In this document: positions 7,492-16,895 of the stretch, piece after piece
How the letters are laid out: every line of letters starts with the position of its first letter
Position numbering within the stretch: the first letter of the stretch is position 1
NCBI GenBank assembly: GCA_965656535.1
Contig: CBFHKX010000002.1
Coordinates: forward strand, 434,001 to 498,000
Length of the DNA: 64,000 nt
DNA from: Lishizhenia sp965656535
GTDB lineage: Bacteria; Bacteroidota; Bacteroidia; Flavobacteriales_D; Crocinitomicaceae
Direction: 5' to 3'
Translations under genes and position numbers: made by a program
Notes under the pieces: model-generated
The model's database searches: none
Told to the model about the DNA's origin: nothing
The model's input: only the letters and a program-made list of their open reading frames with translations

Positions 7492-10400
7492 ATGAAACAA
7501 ATAGTACTTTTGTGTGCTGTAACCTTCGCGTGTTTCTATGCGATTGGTCAGCAAAAAATTAGCGGAATCGTCTCTTCCCAAGAAACAGGAGAAAGACTTC
7601 CGTTTGTTAAAGTTTCCATCAAAAATCAAAATTTAGGTACAGATACAGATTTAACAGGTGAGTTTGAGTTAAACGCAAAATCTTCAGATACCTTATCCGT
7701 TGTAATGTCTGGCTACAAGCCCTTTTATGTTTTAGTAGGTAATCAGCTCACGTTTAATATTAAGCTTATATCAGAAGCCCAAGTGTTTTCAGAGTTTGTA
7801 ATTACTGCTCTTGGTTTAAAAAGAAGTAAGCGCGATTTAGGCTACGCAGTACAAACCGTTAAAAGTGATGCTTTAACCGAGGTTAGAAATCCAAACTTAA
7901 TTAATTCTTTGGCAGGAAGAGTTGCCGGAGTACAAACTACAGCAGGATCTTCTGGTGTTGGTTCTTCTTCTCGTGTAATAATTAGAGGAGAAACGTCTTT
8001 ATCAGGAAATAATCAACCTTTATTTGTTGTAGATGGGGTTCCCGTAAGCAATGATTTTATTGCCAACAATACAGAAAACTTAGAAAACGACTTTCAAGAG
8101 GTAGATTATGGAAATGGTGTAGGGGATATCTCTCCTGACGATATTGAGTCAATTTCTGTTTTAAAAGGTCCTGGTGCAGCAGCACTTTACGGTTCAAGAG
8201 CAGCAAACGGTGTAATTGTAATACAAACCAAAGAAGGTAAAAAAACCGATGGTGTAGGTATTTCAATCAATTCAAGTGTAACCTTTGAGAAAATTGCGTT
8301 TTTACCACAATTGCAAAATAGATATGGACAAGGATCTGGCGGAAATTTTGCTTACGAAGATGGTTTAGGCGGAGGGATAAATGATGGAGGTTTAACTTCT
8401 TTTGGAGCTGAACTGAATTGTCAACTTGTTACGCAATATGATGGAGAATCATTAGATACAGACGGAAACATTGTAAGAGGTGGAGATGTAATTGCGAGGA
8501 ATGGAAATCCTATTTCGGCAACACCATTTTCTGCAAATCCGAATAATATTGAAAGTTTCTTTCAAACCGGTGTTACGAGCCAACAAAACGTTTCAATGTC
8601 CACAGCAAATGATCTCGGAAGTTATCGTTTTTCATATTCGCGATTAGATAATTCTGGTACTATTCCAAATACAGATTATACACGCAATAATATTGCAATG
8701 ACAGCAAATATGAAGTTAACCGATAAGTTAAGACTAAGAACCTATGCAAATTTCATAAATTCTGGAAGCACAAACCGTCCCGCTTTAGGATATGGTTCAG
8801 AAAACGTAATGTATTCGTTCCTTTGGATGGGGAGACAGGTAAATTTAGAAAATGCCCAAGATTATTGGCAAGCCGGTCAAGAAGGTTTTCAGCAATTTAA
8901 TTATAATACGCAATGGTTGGATAATCCTTACTTTACGCAGCTTGAAAACACCAATGGGTTTAATAAAAACAGACTCCTAGGAAACGCAATGCTTTCTTAT
9001 GCGTTTACAGATAAGTTAAGCTTAAGGTTTAGGTCAGGTATAGATAGTTATACCGACATTAGAACATCAAAAAGAGCATTTTCTACACAGCGTTACAAAA
9101 ATGGTGCATATAGAGAAGATGAGGTTAATTTTACAGAGTTAAATACAGATTTATTATTGTCTTACGAAAATAGAATTGGAGAACATATCAATTGGAATTC
9201 GGCAATTGGAGCAAACAACTTCACACAACAAACAAACTATAAGTCTTTAACGGCAGGACAATTATCTGTACCAAATATCTATAATTTTCAAAACTCTAAA
9301 ATACCATTAGTTGCAAGTCAGTTCAATGCCCAAAAGAGTATTAATAGTGTATACGGAATTTTAGGTTTTAATTATAAACGCTTTTTGTATGTAGATGCTA
9401 ATGTAAGAAACGATTGGTCTACCACATTGCCTGTAGATAACAATTCTTTCGCCTACTATTCAACATCTGCAGCCTTTATAGCGTCAGAGCTTTGGGAGTT
9501 ACCAGAATGGCTAACCTACGCAAAATTACGTGCAAGTTCTTCAAGTGTAGGTAATGATACAGATCCTTTTCAGTTAAGCAATACGTTTGCGTTTAACCAA
9601 AATTATGCTTCTAGTCCGCTACTTACAAATTCTTCTACTTTACTCAATGCTGATTTAAGACCTGAAAGAATTAATGCTTTGGAAGTAGGTACAGAGCTTT
9701 ATTTTTTAAACGATAGGTTAGGGTTAGATCTTACGCTCTATCAAAACACAGCAAAAGATCAAATTATTAGCTTACCCGTTTCTGGAGCTACCGGATATAC
9801 AAGTAGAGTTGTAAATGGTGGAGAAATACAAAGTAGAGGTATAGAAATTATGCTCTCTGCGGATGTAGTTAAGAAAAAGGATTTTTCTTGGAATTTCTTT
9901 GCAAATTTCTCTAAAGGCGCAGCCTTTGTTCAAGCACTTCCAGAAGGCATAGATCAATACACTACAGGTTTTGCACGTGTTTACTCTTCTTCTGCAAATA
10001 CCGTTTTTTATATAGCTGAAGCAGATGGAGGAAGGATTGGTGATATGTACGGTACTGGATTTAAGAAAACGGAAGACGGACAAATTATTTACGGTGCCGA
10101 TGGTTTACCAATTAGGGATAATGAATTAAGAAAATTAGGAAATTATAACCCAAATTTTATTGTTGGTTTTGGGAATGAACTAAAGTACAAAGGTTTTGCC
10201 TTAAACTTCTTAATTGATTGGCGTCAAGGTGGTACTATTGTTTCTAGAACAAAGGCAATTGGTTCTACCTCTGGTGTTTTAGAAGAAACGCTTGAAGGAA
10301 GAGAAGACGGAATTATTGGAGAAGGTGTTGTAAACGTAGGTACTGAAGATAAACCGGAATATATTCCGAATACAACTCCAGTTTCTGCAGCAGAATACTA

Positions 10401-10692
10401 CAACCAATTCTACAATAGAGCAAACGAAGAAAGTTCGTTATATGATGCTTCTTATATTAAGCTTCGTCAAGTAGGGTTAACTTATACTTTTCCTGACAAA
10501 TGGGTTGAAAAAATGAAATTAAACAGTTTTAAAGTAGGAGTAATTGCAACTAATTTATTTACAATTACAGAAAATCCTCACTTTGATCCAGAGTTAAGCG
10601 CAATGCAAGGTACCAATCAAGTTTTTGGTGTAGAAGATTTGTCTTACCCATCTTCTAGAAGTTTAGGATTTAATGTACAGCTTACGTTTTAA
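7492..10692 (+). CDS. SusC/RagA family TonB-dependent outer membrane transporter
   Basis: 1066 residues. Signal peptide (1-20), a carboxypeptidase-regulatory-like domain (about 22-100: KISGIVSSQETGERLPFVKV), a TonB plug (about 110-235: LINSLAGRVAGVQTT, then IIRGETSLSGNNQPLFVVDG and GPGAAALYGSRAANGVIVI), and a 22-strand barrel ending in GFNVQLTF with a terminal aromatic residue. Length and order are standard for SusC, which imports oligomers or other large nutrients using TonB energy. It is followed 17 nt later by its SusD partner. No glycoside hydrolase, polysaccharide lyase or sulfatase is encoded nearby, so the substrate is not obviously a glycan. Confidence 0.95.
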   Translation: MKQIVLLCAVTFACFYAIGQQKISGIVSSQETGERLPFVKVSIKNQNLGTDTDLTGEFELNAKSSDTLSVVMSGYKPFYVLVGNQLTFNIKLISEAQVFSEFVITALGLKRSKRDLGYAVQTVKSDALTEVRNPNLINSLAGRVAGVQTTAGSSGVGSSSRVIIRGETSLSGNNQPLFVVDGVPVSNDFIANNTENLENDFQEVDYGNGVGDISPDDIESISVLKGPGAAALYGSRAANGVIVIQTKEGKKTDGVGISINSSVTFEKIAFLPQLQNRYGQGSGGNFAYEDGLGGGINDGGLTSFGAELNCQLVTQYDGESLDTDGNIVRGGDVIARNGNPISATPFSANPNNIESFFQTGVTSQQNVSMSTANDLGSYRFSYSRLDNSGTIPNTDYTRNNIAMTANMKLTDKLRLRTYANFINSGSTNRPALGYGSENVMYSFLWMGRQVNLENAQDYWQAGQEGFQQFNYNTQWLDNPYFTQLENTNGFNKNRLLGNAMLSYAFTDKLSLRFRSGIDSYTDIRTSKRAFSTQRYKNGAYREDEVNFTELNTDLLLSYENRIGEHINWNSAIGANNFTQQTNYKSLTAGQLSVPNIYNFQNSKIPLVASQFNAQKSINSVYGILGFNYKRFLYVDANVRNDWSTTLPVDNNSFAYYSTSAAFIASELWELPEWLTYAKLRASSSSVGNDTDPFQLSNTFAFNQNYASSPLLTNSSTLLNADLRPERINALEVGTELYFLNDRLGLDLTLYQNTAKDQIISLPVSGATGYTSRVVNGGEIQSRGIEIMLSADVVKKKDFSWNFFANFSKGAAFVQALPEGIDQYTTGFARVYSSSANTVFYIAEADGGRIGDMYGTGFKKTEDGQIIYGADGLPIRDNELRKLGNYNPNFIVGFGNELKYKGFALNFLIDWRQGGTIVSRTKAIGSTSGVLEETLEGREDGIIGEGVVNVGTEDKPEYIPNTTPVSAAEYYNQFYNRANEESSLYDASYIKLRQVGLTYTFPDKWVEKMKLNSFKVGVIATNLFTITENPHFDPELSAMQGTNQVFGVEDLSYPSSRSLGFNVQLTF

Positions 10693-10709
10693 GCATAAAA
10701 AATAAGGAA

Positions 10710-12131
10710 ATGAAAAATTTAACTTTATATATATTTGGTTTTGCACTCATTGCTTTTTCGTGTGAAAAGTTTGATGCAAAGAATACAAATACAAATGCAC
10801 CAGAAAAGGTGAATCCTCAGTTTTTATTGTCTAATGTAATTGCAACTGCAGCAGATAATCAGGCCTTTTGGGGTTGGCATGCCGGTAGTTTTTTAGCACA
10901 ACATGCATCTAATCTTGAGTTTTTACCAATAGATAGATATGATTTAGGAAACAATGAAGGACTATGGAACGAAACCTATCGTTTGTTAAATGATTTACAG
11001 ACAATCACAGAAAGTGAACAAGGAAATGAAGCCTATACTGCGGTAGCTAATATTTTGAAAGCGCATCAAGCAAGCTTGCTCACAGATTTGTGGACAAACG
11101 TACCTTATTTTGAAGCACTAAAAGGAGAATCTGATGGTATATTTACGCCAAAATTTGATTCACAGGAAGATATTTACACTGCAGAAGGTGGGATTTTAGA
11201 TTTGTTAGAAAAGGCAGTTGCAACCCTAAAAACAACAACTTCTTTTATAAATGGAGATATTCTTTTCAACGGTGACTTGCAAAAATGGATAGCCACCGCA
11301 AATTCATTACGCGTACGCTATTTAGTTAGAATAAGTAGTAAAATAGATGTTTCTGCAGCCTTGCAAAACATTGTTGATAACGAAGCGCTTTTTACTTCAA
11401 ACAGTGATCATGCTGTTTTACCTTACCTCAGTGCGTCTCCCAATCAATGGGTAATCTTCACAGAAAGAGAAGGCCGATACGTAGATGTTAGAATGAGTAC
11501 AAATGCAGAGAACATTCTTTCTGCACTTGATGATGCAAGAATTCAAACTTTTTATAAACCAACGGTTAACAGCGCTAATTCAACTGCTGTTTACACAGGT
11601 ATACCAAATGGTTTAAGTCGAGATTCTCAAAATGGATACAATTTAAATGATGTTTCGTTAATGGGGTCTTTTCTCAGAGATCAACCAGATGCAGTTGAGG
11701 CTATTTTTATGAGTTACACAGAATTACAATTTTGCTTAGCAGAAGCATGTCAGAAAGGAATTATTTCAGGATCTGTGCAGCAATATTATGAGAATGGAAT
11801 TAACGCATCACACGATTTTTTTAATACTACTTTACCGGCTGGATATTTAAGTTCCGCGAGTGTTGTTCTAGACGGTACATCGGATTTAGAGCGCATTATG
11901 ACTCAAAAATGGATTAGTTCTTTTATGAATGGCTACGAAGCTTGGTTTGATATAAGAAGAACAGGTTTTCCCATTCTAACGCTTCCTACAGACAATATTA
12001 ATGGAGATGTTTATCCTGTGCGATATGCTTACCCAACTACAGAACAAGCTGTAAACGGCACAAATTATACACAAGCTGTGAGTCAAATTGGAGGAGATGA
12101 CTACAATAGTAAGGGTTGGTGGGAGCAATAA
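10710..12131 (+). CDS. SusD/RagB-like surface lipoprotein
   Basis: 473 residues with lipoprotein signal (LYIFGFALIAFSC, lipid on Cys18). It belongs to the SusD-like class with the N-terminal pattern FLLSNVIATAADNQAFWGWH and a C-terminal TQKWISSFMNGYEAWFDIRRTGFP, the conserved helix present in nearly every SusD. SusD proteins form the lid over the SusC barrel and bind the substrate at the cell surface. Its gene overlaps the next (symporter) by 16 nt, implying translational coupling. Confidence 0.93.
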   Translation: MKNLTLYIFGFALIAFSCEKFDAKNTNTNAPEKVNPQFLLSNVIATAADNQAFWGWHAGSFLAQHASNLEFLPIDRYDLGNNEGLWNETYRLLNDLQTITESEQGNEAYTAVANILKAHQASLLTDLWTNVPYFEALKGESDGIFTPKFDSQEDIYTAEGGILDLLEKAVATLKTTTSFINGDILFNGDLQKWIATANSLRVRYLVRISSKIDVSAALQNIVDNEALFTSNSDHAVLPYLSASPNQWVIFTEREGRYVDVRMSTNAENILSALDDARIQTFYKPTVNSANSTAVYTGIPNGLSRDSQNGYNLNDVSLMGSFLRDQPDAVEAIFMSYTELQFCLAEACQKGIISGSVQQYYENGINASHDFFNTTLPAGYLSSASVVLDGTSDLERIMTQKWISSFMNGYEAWFDIRRTGFPILTLPTDNINGDVYPVRYAYPTTEQAVNGTNYTQAVSQIGGDDYNSKGWWEQ

Positions 12132-13519
12132 CGGAAAATATAACACTTTGGCAGTGGATTCTAGTTGTAGGATCCTCTGCTTTGTTATTCCTGCTATCTC
12201 CATGGAGCAATTCTAAAGAAAGCTTTTTTAAAGCCAATAAAAATGGCAATGCACCGAGTTGGATATTACTTACAGGAAGTTTAGTTATTTCATGGGTATT
12301 TGCAAAATCGATAACAAATGCCTCAGACTTAGGATATAAGTATGGAGCCGTAGGTGGTTTAGCATATGCGGGCTATTATCTTTCCTTTATCGTAGCGGGT
12401 GTTACAATCTATTACCTAAGAATTAAGGGAGGTTTTAATAGTATACACCATTTTTTGTTTACCCGCTTTGGCAAAGGAGCCTTACGCTTATTTTCTATTG
12501 TAATTGCTTTTCGTTTGTTTAACGAGATTTGGTCTAACACCATGGTAATTGGCGGGTATTTTGGCGAAGTAGATTCCTCGTCATATTATACATCCATTCT
12601 TGTTTTTACTGCATTAACACTCGCTTATTGTTTAAAAGGCGGATTAAATTCGTCTATTTTCTCAGATGCTATTCAAATGGGATTGTTCGCTATTTTGTTG
12701 GCGGTAATTCTCTATATCTTTTTAGGAAGAACGGATGTTACAGCTACCGAAATGATCAACGCTGGCGAGTTTTCGTGGACAAATGGGCTAAATCTCTTGC
12801 TGGTAGCGCTGTTACAGTCATTCTCTTATCCCTTTCATGATCCTGTTATGACAGATAGAGGGTTTATTTCTTCTCCTAAAACAACAATCAGAAGCTTTAT
12901 TTTGGCCGGAATTATTGGAGCCATCTGTATTTTTTTATTTTCTTTTCTAGGTATCTATGGAAAACTAAGCGGAGCAGGAGTAGAACTGAATACAGCTACT
13001 CAAAAAAATGTGTTTTCCTTGCATGCACTCGGAACTGTTTTTGGTCCAGTACTACTGTTGCTTATCAATTTTATTATGATTGTTTCAGCAGCATCTACAT
13101 TAGACTCTTCTTTTTCTTCTTTTAGTAAACTAGCAGTAGAAGATTTAAAACTAGGCAATACGGTTAAGTTTGGAAGAATTACAATGATTATTGTAGCAAT
13201 CGCGGGTACAGTTCCTATTTTTTTTAATCCGGCAATTTTATCGGCTACAACTGTAAGTGGAACTATGGTAATCGGATTAACGCCTGTTTTTCTTTTTTGG
13301 AAAATAAAAGCTCCGCCTATCAGTTTTTATCTAAGCTTATCTGTAGGAATTTTGTTTGGAGTTCTGCTTGGTCTTAAATTAATACCAAATTGGCTAATTT
13401 TTACAGACGGACCTTATAATGATTTACTTTGGAGTAATATCTTTGGCGTAGCACTATGCATACTTTTATATTTTGCACCAATTTTAATTGTTAAAACAAA
13501 AAATGAAAAAAACATATAA
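12116..13519 (+). CDS. Sodium:solute symporter family (SSS) transporter
   Basis: 467 residues, about 12-13 transmembrane segments. The best start is the TTG at 12116 (or GTG at 12119), inside the 3' end of susD; the next ATG codons lie well inside the first membrane region. GGLAYAGYYLSFIVAG and CLKGGLNSSIFSDAIQMGLF match SSS helices around the sodium sites, and YPFHDPVMTDRGF is a conserved loop. The family takes up sugars, amino acids, nucleosides or vitamins with Na+. Its position after SusCD suggests it moves the same ligand across the inner membrane. It overlaps the downstream gene by 17 nt. Confidence 0.85.
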   Translation: MVGAITENITLWQWILVVGSSALLFLLSPWSNSKESFFKANKNGNAPSWILLTGSLVISWVFAKSITNASDLGYKYGAVGGLAYAGYYLSFIVAGVTIYYLRIKGGFNSIHHFLFTRFGKGALRLFSIVIAFRLFNEIWSNTMVIGGYFGEVDSSSYYTSILVFTALTLAYCLKGGLNSSIFSDAIQMGLFAILLAVILYIFLGRTDVTATEMINAGEFSWTNGLNLLLVALLQSFSYPFHDPVMTDRGFISSPKTTIRSFILAGIIGAICIFLFSFLGIYGKLSGAGVELNTATQKNVFSLHALGTVFGPVLLLLINFIMIVSAASTLDSSFSSFSKLAVEDLKLGNTVKFGRITMIIVAIAGTVPIFFNPAILSATTVSGTMVIGLTPVFLFWKIKAPPISFYLSLSVGILFGVLLGLKLIPNWLIFTDGPYNDLLWSNIFGVALCILLYFAPILIVKTKNEKNI

Positions 13520-14342
13520 CCGTAATCATATTTTAGTCTTTGGAGGTGCGTATAGCAATCTTCAGGCTGTTGAGCGACTAAAAGAAATTTCAGATTTTCT
13601 TGGTTTTGATGCAAGTAGAATTGTTTGTACCGGCGATGTTGCAGGATATTGCGCGCAACCAGAAGAAACGGTTCAGTTCGTTAAAAACTGGGGAATCAAT
13701 GTGCTTGCGGGTAACGTAGAGGTGCAACTAAGAGAAGGCAAGATAGATTGCGGATGTAATTTTGAAGAAGGCTCTCGGTGCGATATGTTTTCTAAATCTT
13801 GGTTTCCTTTTACACAACAAAACCTAAGTAAAGATTCTATCGCTTGGATGCAAACCTTAAGAACCTACGAAGAAAGAAGTCAAAACGGTATCGCTTTCTC
13901 AATTATTCACGGTGGTAAAGAAGATGTTTCTCAGTTCATTTTCAAATCAACACCAATAGAAGTTAAAAGTCAAATTTTTGACGAAGTAAAGTCAGATGTT
14001 ATTTTATGCGGACATAGCGGAATTCCATTCTACCAGAAAATTGAGAATAAACTATGGGTAAATGCGGGTGTAATTGGTATGCCTGCCAATGACGGTACAA
14101 ATAGATGTTGGTTCTCTATCGTAAATTTAGAAACAAAAGAAGTAGAGCAACACGCATTTACGTACAACCATAATTTGGCGAGTAAATTAATGGTAGATAA
14201 CGGTTTACCTAACGAGTATGCTTTCACTTTGTATTCTGGTAAATGGGATAACAATGATATTTTACCCGAATTAGAAACTGCTCAGCAAGGTCTTGCATTA
14301 GAAGCCGATGTAATGTGGGATAGGGTAGAGCAGTTAGTTTAA
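13503..14342 (+). CDS. Divergent metallophosphoesterase-like protein with cysteine cluster
   Basis: 279 residues from the ATG at 13503 (a TTG at 13488 is possible). The calcineurin-like order of motifs is recognisable but altered: motif I is FGGAYSN (13-19) in place of DxHxN, motif II TGDVAGYC (43-50) is intact, motif III is GNVE (70-73) in place of GNHD, motif IV HGG (136-138) is intact, and motif V is GHSGIPF (170-176) in place of GHTH. Three cysteines lie close together (C83, C85, C93). NAGVIGMPANDG (187-198) is strongly conserved-looking. I believe these features define a subfamily rather than decay, but cannot check. Cotranscribed with the symporter; phosphatase activity is inferred and uncertain. 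Confidence 0.7.
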   Translation: MKKTYNRNHILVFGGAYSNLQAVERLKEISDFLGFDASRIVCTGDVAGYCAQPEETVQFVKNWGINVLAGNVEVQLREGKIDCGCNFEEGSRCDMFSKSWFPFTQQNLSKDSIAWMQTLRTYEERSQNGIAFSIIHGGKEDVSQFIFKSTPIEVKSQIFDEVKSDVILCGHSGIPFYQKIENKLWVNAGVIGMPANDGTNRCWFSIVNLETKEVEQHAFTYNHNLASKLMVDNGLPNEYAFTLYSGKWDNNDILPELETAQQGLALEADVMWDRVEQLV

Positions 14343-14514
14343 GCCATTTATTATTCAGGGGTTTTCTACTTTTTTAATACATTCTGGAGTTCTTTTGTCA
14401 AGTTATTGAACGAAATGAAATGATTCATTCTTTTTTAAGTCTATTTTTTTCATTATTCTATACCTCTGTCTGCTTTGTGTATCAAACTTTTCTTTCTTTA
14501 TCCTTTTAAAAAAC

Positions 14515-14522
14515 TATTTTTG
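14515..14522 (+). promoter_or_regulatory. Candidate -7 element for map
   Basis: TATTTTTG fits TAnnTTTG and is 49 nt before the chosen map ATG; no TTG at standard spacing was found. Confidence 0.35.
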
Positions 14523-14571
14523 TAAATCAGATTGAGAAAGCAAGATTTTGAATACATTTTTAAATAAGAAC

Positions 14572-15357
14572 ATGATTGTTTACAAAACAAGAGAAGAGAT
14601 AGAAATTATGCGCGAAGCTGCTCAAATCGTGAGTAGAACTTTAGGGAAAGTTGCCGAAGCGATTGAAGTTGGTGTAACTCCTTTAGAGCTAGATAAAATT
14701 GCAGAAAGCTATATCCGTTCGCAAAATGCCATTCCTGGTTTCTTAGGTTTGTATGATTTTCCAAATACCTTGTGTATTTCTATAAATGATCAGGTTGTTC
14801 ACGGCTATCCAACCAATGAACCAATTAAGAATGGAGATATTGTTTCTGTAGATTGTGGAGCAATCTTCGAAGGATATTACGGAGATCATGCCTACACATT
14901 TGGTGTTGGAGATATTTCTAAAGAAGCTAAAAAATTAATTAAAATTACGCACGAGTGCTTAGAATTAGGTGTTGAAGCCTGCAGAGCAGGAAATAGAATT
15001 GGAGATATTGGTTATGCCATTCAGCATCACGCAGAAAAAAATGGTTACGGCGTGGTAAGAGAGCTTGTTGGTCATGGTCTAGGCAAAACAATGCACGAAG
15101 ATCCTCAAGTGCCAAATTACGGTAAACGAGGTAGAGGTAAAAAAATCCAAGAAGGTTTAACAATTGCGATAGAGCCTATGATTAATATGGGAACAGAACG
15201 CATAAAGTATTTAGAGGATAACTGGACAATTGTAACCCATGACAATAAATTAAGCGCTCATTTTGAGCATGATGTTGCAGTGGTTGATGGAAAACCAATG
15301 GTTCTATCTACTTTTGATTTTGTTTACAAAGGTTTAGAAGGTAAAAATGTAATTTAA
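14572..15357 (+). CDS. map: Type I methionine aminopeptidase
   Basis: 261 residues from the ATG at 14572; an in-frame TTG eight codons upstream is less likely because MIVYKTREEIE aligns with the family's N-terminus. All metal ligands are present: D94 (VDCGA), D105 (GDHAYTF), H168 (GHGLG), E201 (IAIEP) and E232 (HFEHD), with substrate-binding H77 (VVHGYP). The enzyme removes the initiator methionine from nascent proteins in the cytosol and is essential. Its stop overlaps the start of the next gene by one base (TAATG). Confidence 0.97.
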   Translation: MIVYKTREEIEIMREAAQIVSRTLGKVAEAIEVGVTPLELDKIAESYIRSQNAIPGFLGLYDFPNTLCISINDQVVHGYPTNEPIKNGDIVSVDCGAIFEGYYGDHAYTFGVGDISKEAKKLIKITHECLELGVEACRAGNRIGDIGYAIQHHAEKNGYGVVRELVGHGLGKTMHEDPQVPNYGKRGRGKKIQEGLTIAIEPMINMGTERIKYLEDNWTIVTHDNKLSAHFEHDVAVVDGKPMVLSTFDFVYKGLEGKNVI

Positions 15358-15962
15358 TGGAACAACAGTTGCGAATCGTAAAGTTAGGCGCTGCTGTTTA
15401 TTTAGTTTACGGCTTATTAATGTTGTTAGATCTGGGCGTTTTTTTACCGCCAGTTCCTCTAAAGATGTTATTTATAAGCTTTTTTGCTTGCTATTTAGGG
15501 TTGCTTAATTATAAAAAGTATTCAAAATTGTATAGCTACCTACTACTTTATGGATTAGCCCTTATTTTGTCTGCTGTCTTTTTTCTTGAAATCGTTTTTA
15601 GTCAAACAGATCGTTTTGTTTTAGAAGAGTCAAATACATTAGATTATGTTGCGTTAGCAATTCAAATTCTGCTGTCTGCTTTATTACTTTATTTAAGTTT
15701 CCAAAATAAAAACCAGAAAGTAAGAATCAATATACTGCCTATATTGGTTTTACTTTGCGTTTGGATAGACAGCTTTTTTCCAGATTATTTTATTGCTGAT
15801 ATTGCACAAATTGTTCTTGGAGCTTCTTTTTTGTATGTTTTTCAGACGTCCGATAAAGATTATTCAACTGATGAACTTGCGGGTTTAAGAATTTTTTTTG
15901 TGGGTGTTGCTATGGTTTACACTTTAACATTAATTTCTCAGTTAATTCTCTTTTTAACTTGA
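15357..15962 (+). CDS. Integral membrane protein of unknown function
   Basis: 201 residues with six or seven predicted transmembrane helices (for example AVYLVYGLLMLLDLGVF, YLLLYGLALILSAVFF, IQILLSALLLYLS, LAGLRIFFVGVAMVYTLTLI). No catalytic or transport motif is visible. The ATG shares a base with the stop of map, so the two are translationally coupled, though this gives little hint of function. I do not recognise the family. Confidence 0.7.
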   Translation: MEQQLRIVKLGAAVYLVYGLLMLLDLGVFLPPVPLKMLFISFFACYLGLLNYKKYSKLYSYLLLYGLALILSAVFFLEIVFSQTDRFVLEESNTLDYVALAIQILLSALLLYLSFQNKNQKVRINILPILVLLCVWIDSFFPDYFIADIAQIVLGASFLYVFQTSDKDYSTDELAGLRIFFVGVAMVYTLTLISQLILFLT

Positions 15963-16031
15963 TAACTGCTTTAGAATAAGTAGTTTTATTACTTTTTGAG
16001 TATAATGATTTTTAGTTTTAATTAAAATTTT

Positions 16032-16895
16032 ATGTTGCAAAGAGTCCAAATAGTACTACTTTTTTTGTTCATTGGTGTCTATTCAATTAGTCAGGTTGAA
16101 CGCAAAACAGAAAAAGAAACTAATCTTTTTGTGCTACTTGGAGGAGCATATAGCAGTTTTCAAGCGGTTGATCTTTCTAGTGTAAGGTATTCTGGTTTTG
16201 GAGTTTCGTCACAGCTAGGATATGAGAGAAATACGTTTAAAAATCATTTTTCAGTAACCACAGGGTTAAGTTTTATAATAGAAAAGCCCTCTACTTTTGA
16301 TGTGGTTAATGAGCGCGGACTCTCGCGTATTATTTATCCGAATATCCAAGCGCGTTATTTGCGAAAGATATCTCGTAAACTTTCAATAGGAGGTAGGTTA
16401 GATGTGTTGGATTTTTATTACAGAACTACTCAGGGTTATCTGTTTGGTAACAATGCGTTGTATACTCAAAATGGCTATAATTTGGCCTTAAGTGCTAAAT
16501 ATGAATTTAGCTTGAATAAAAAATTTAGGTTTTCATTCTTACTTGATTTTTTACTTCTTACGTACCAAAGGTTATCAAAAAGTTTTGCTTTTGCTGCACC
16601 ACAAACCGCATTAGAACAAGGAGCCTTTAATTATCAAGACGAAGCATTAACCAACCCATTTTATCTCAAGTTTCATGAATTTTTACCAGGTTGGAGTTCG
16701 GTAGATATACGAACTGCAGTTAAACTAAGCTATTTAAACCGTTGGAGCCTCAGCTACTTCTGGCAATTAAGGAGTAATTCAACTGTAAAAGGATATCCAA
16801 CTACCTTTGGTATTCATCAACTAGCGGTGAGCTATAATATTATAAATAGAACAAAAGAAAACAAGAGTAAGTCACAGTTAAATGAAGCGTTATGA
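16032..16895 (+). CDS. Secreted outer-membrane beta-barrel-like protein
   Basis: 287 residues with a signal peptide (IVLLFLFIGVYSISQ). The mature protein alternates aromatic strands and short turns (LFVLLGGAYSSFQAV, KFRFSFLLDFLLLTYQ, WSLSYFWQLRSN) and ends in a strand with tyrosine, as in outer membrane barrels. No named family is recognised. It overlaps the S41 peptidase gene by 4 nt (ATGA), so the two probably act together. Confidence 0.62.
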   Translation: MLQRVQIVLLFLFIGVYSISQVERKTEKETNLFVLLGGAYSSFQAVDLSSVRYSGFGVSSQLGYERNTFKNHFSVTTGLSFIIEKPSTFDVVNERGLSRIIYPNIQARYLRKISRKLSIGGRLDVLDFYYRTTQGYLFGNNALYTQNGYNLALSAKYEFSLNKKFRFSFLLDFLLLTYQRLSKSFAFAAPQTALEQGAFNYQDEALTNPFYLKFHEFLPGWSSVDIRTAVKLSYLNRWSLSYFWQLRSNSTVKGYPTTFGIHQLAVSYNIINRTKENKSKSQLNEAL

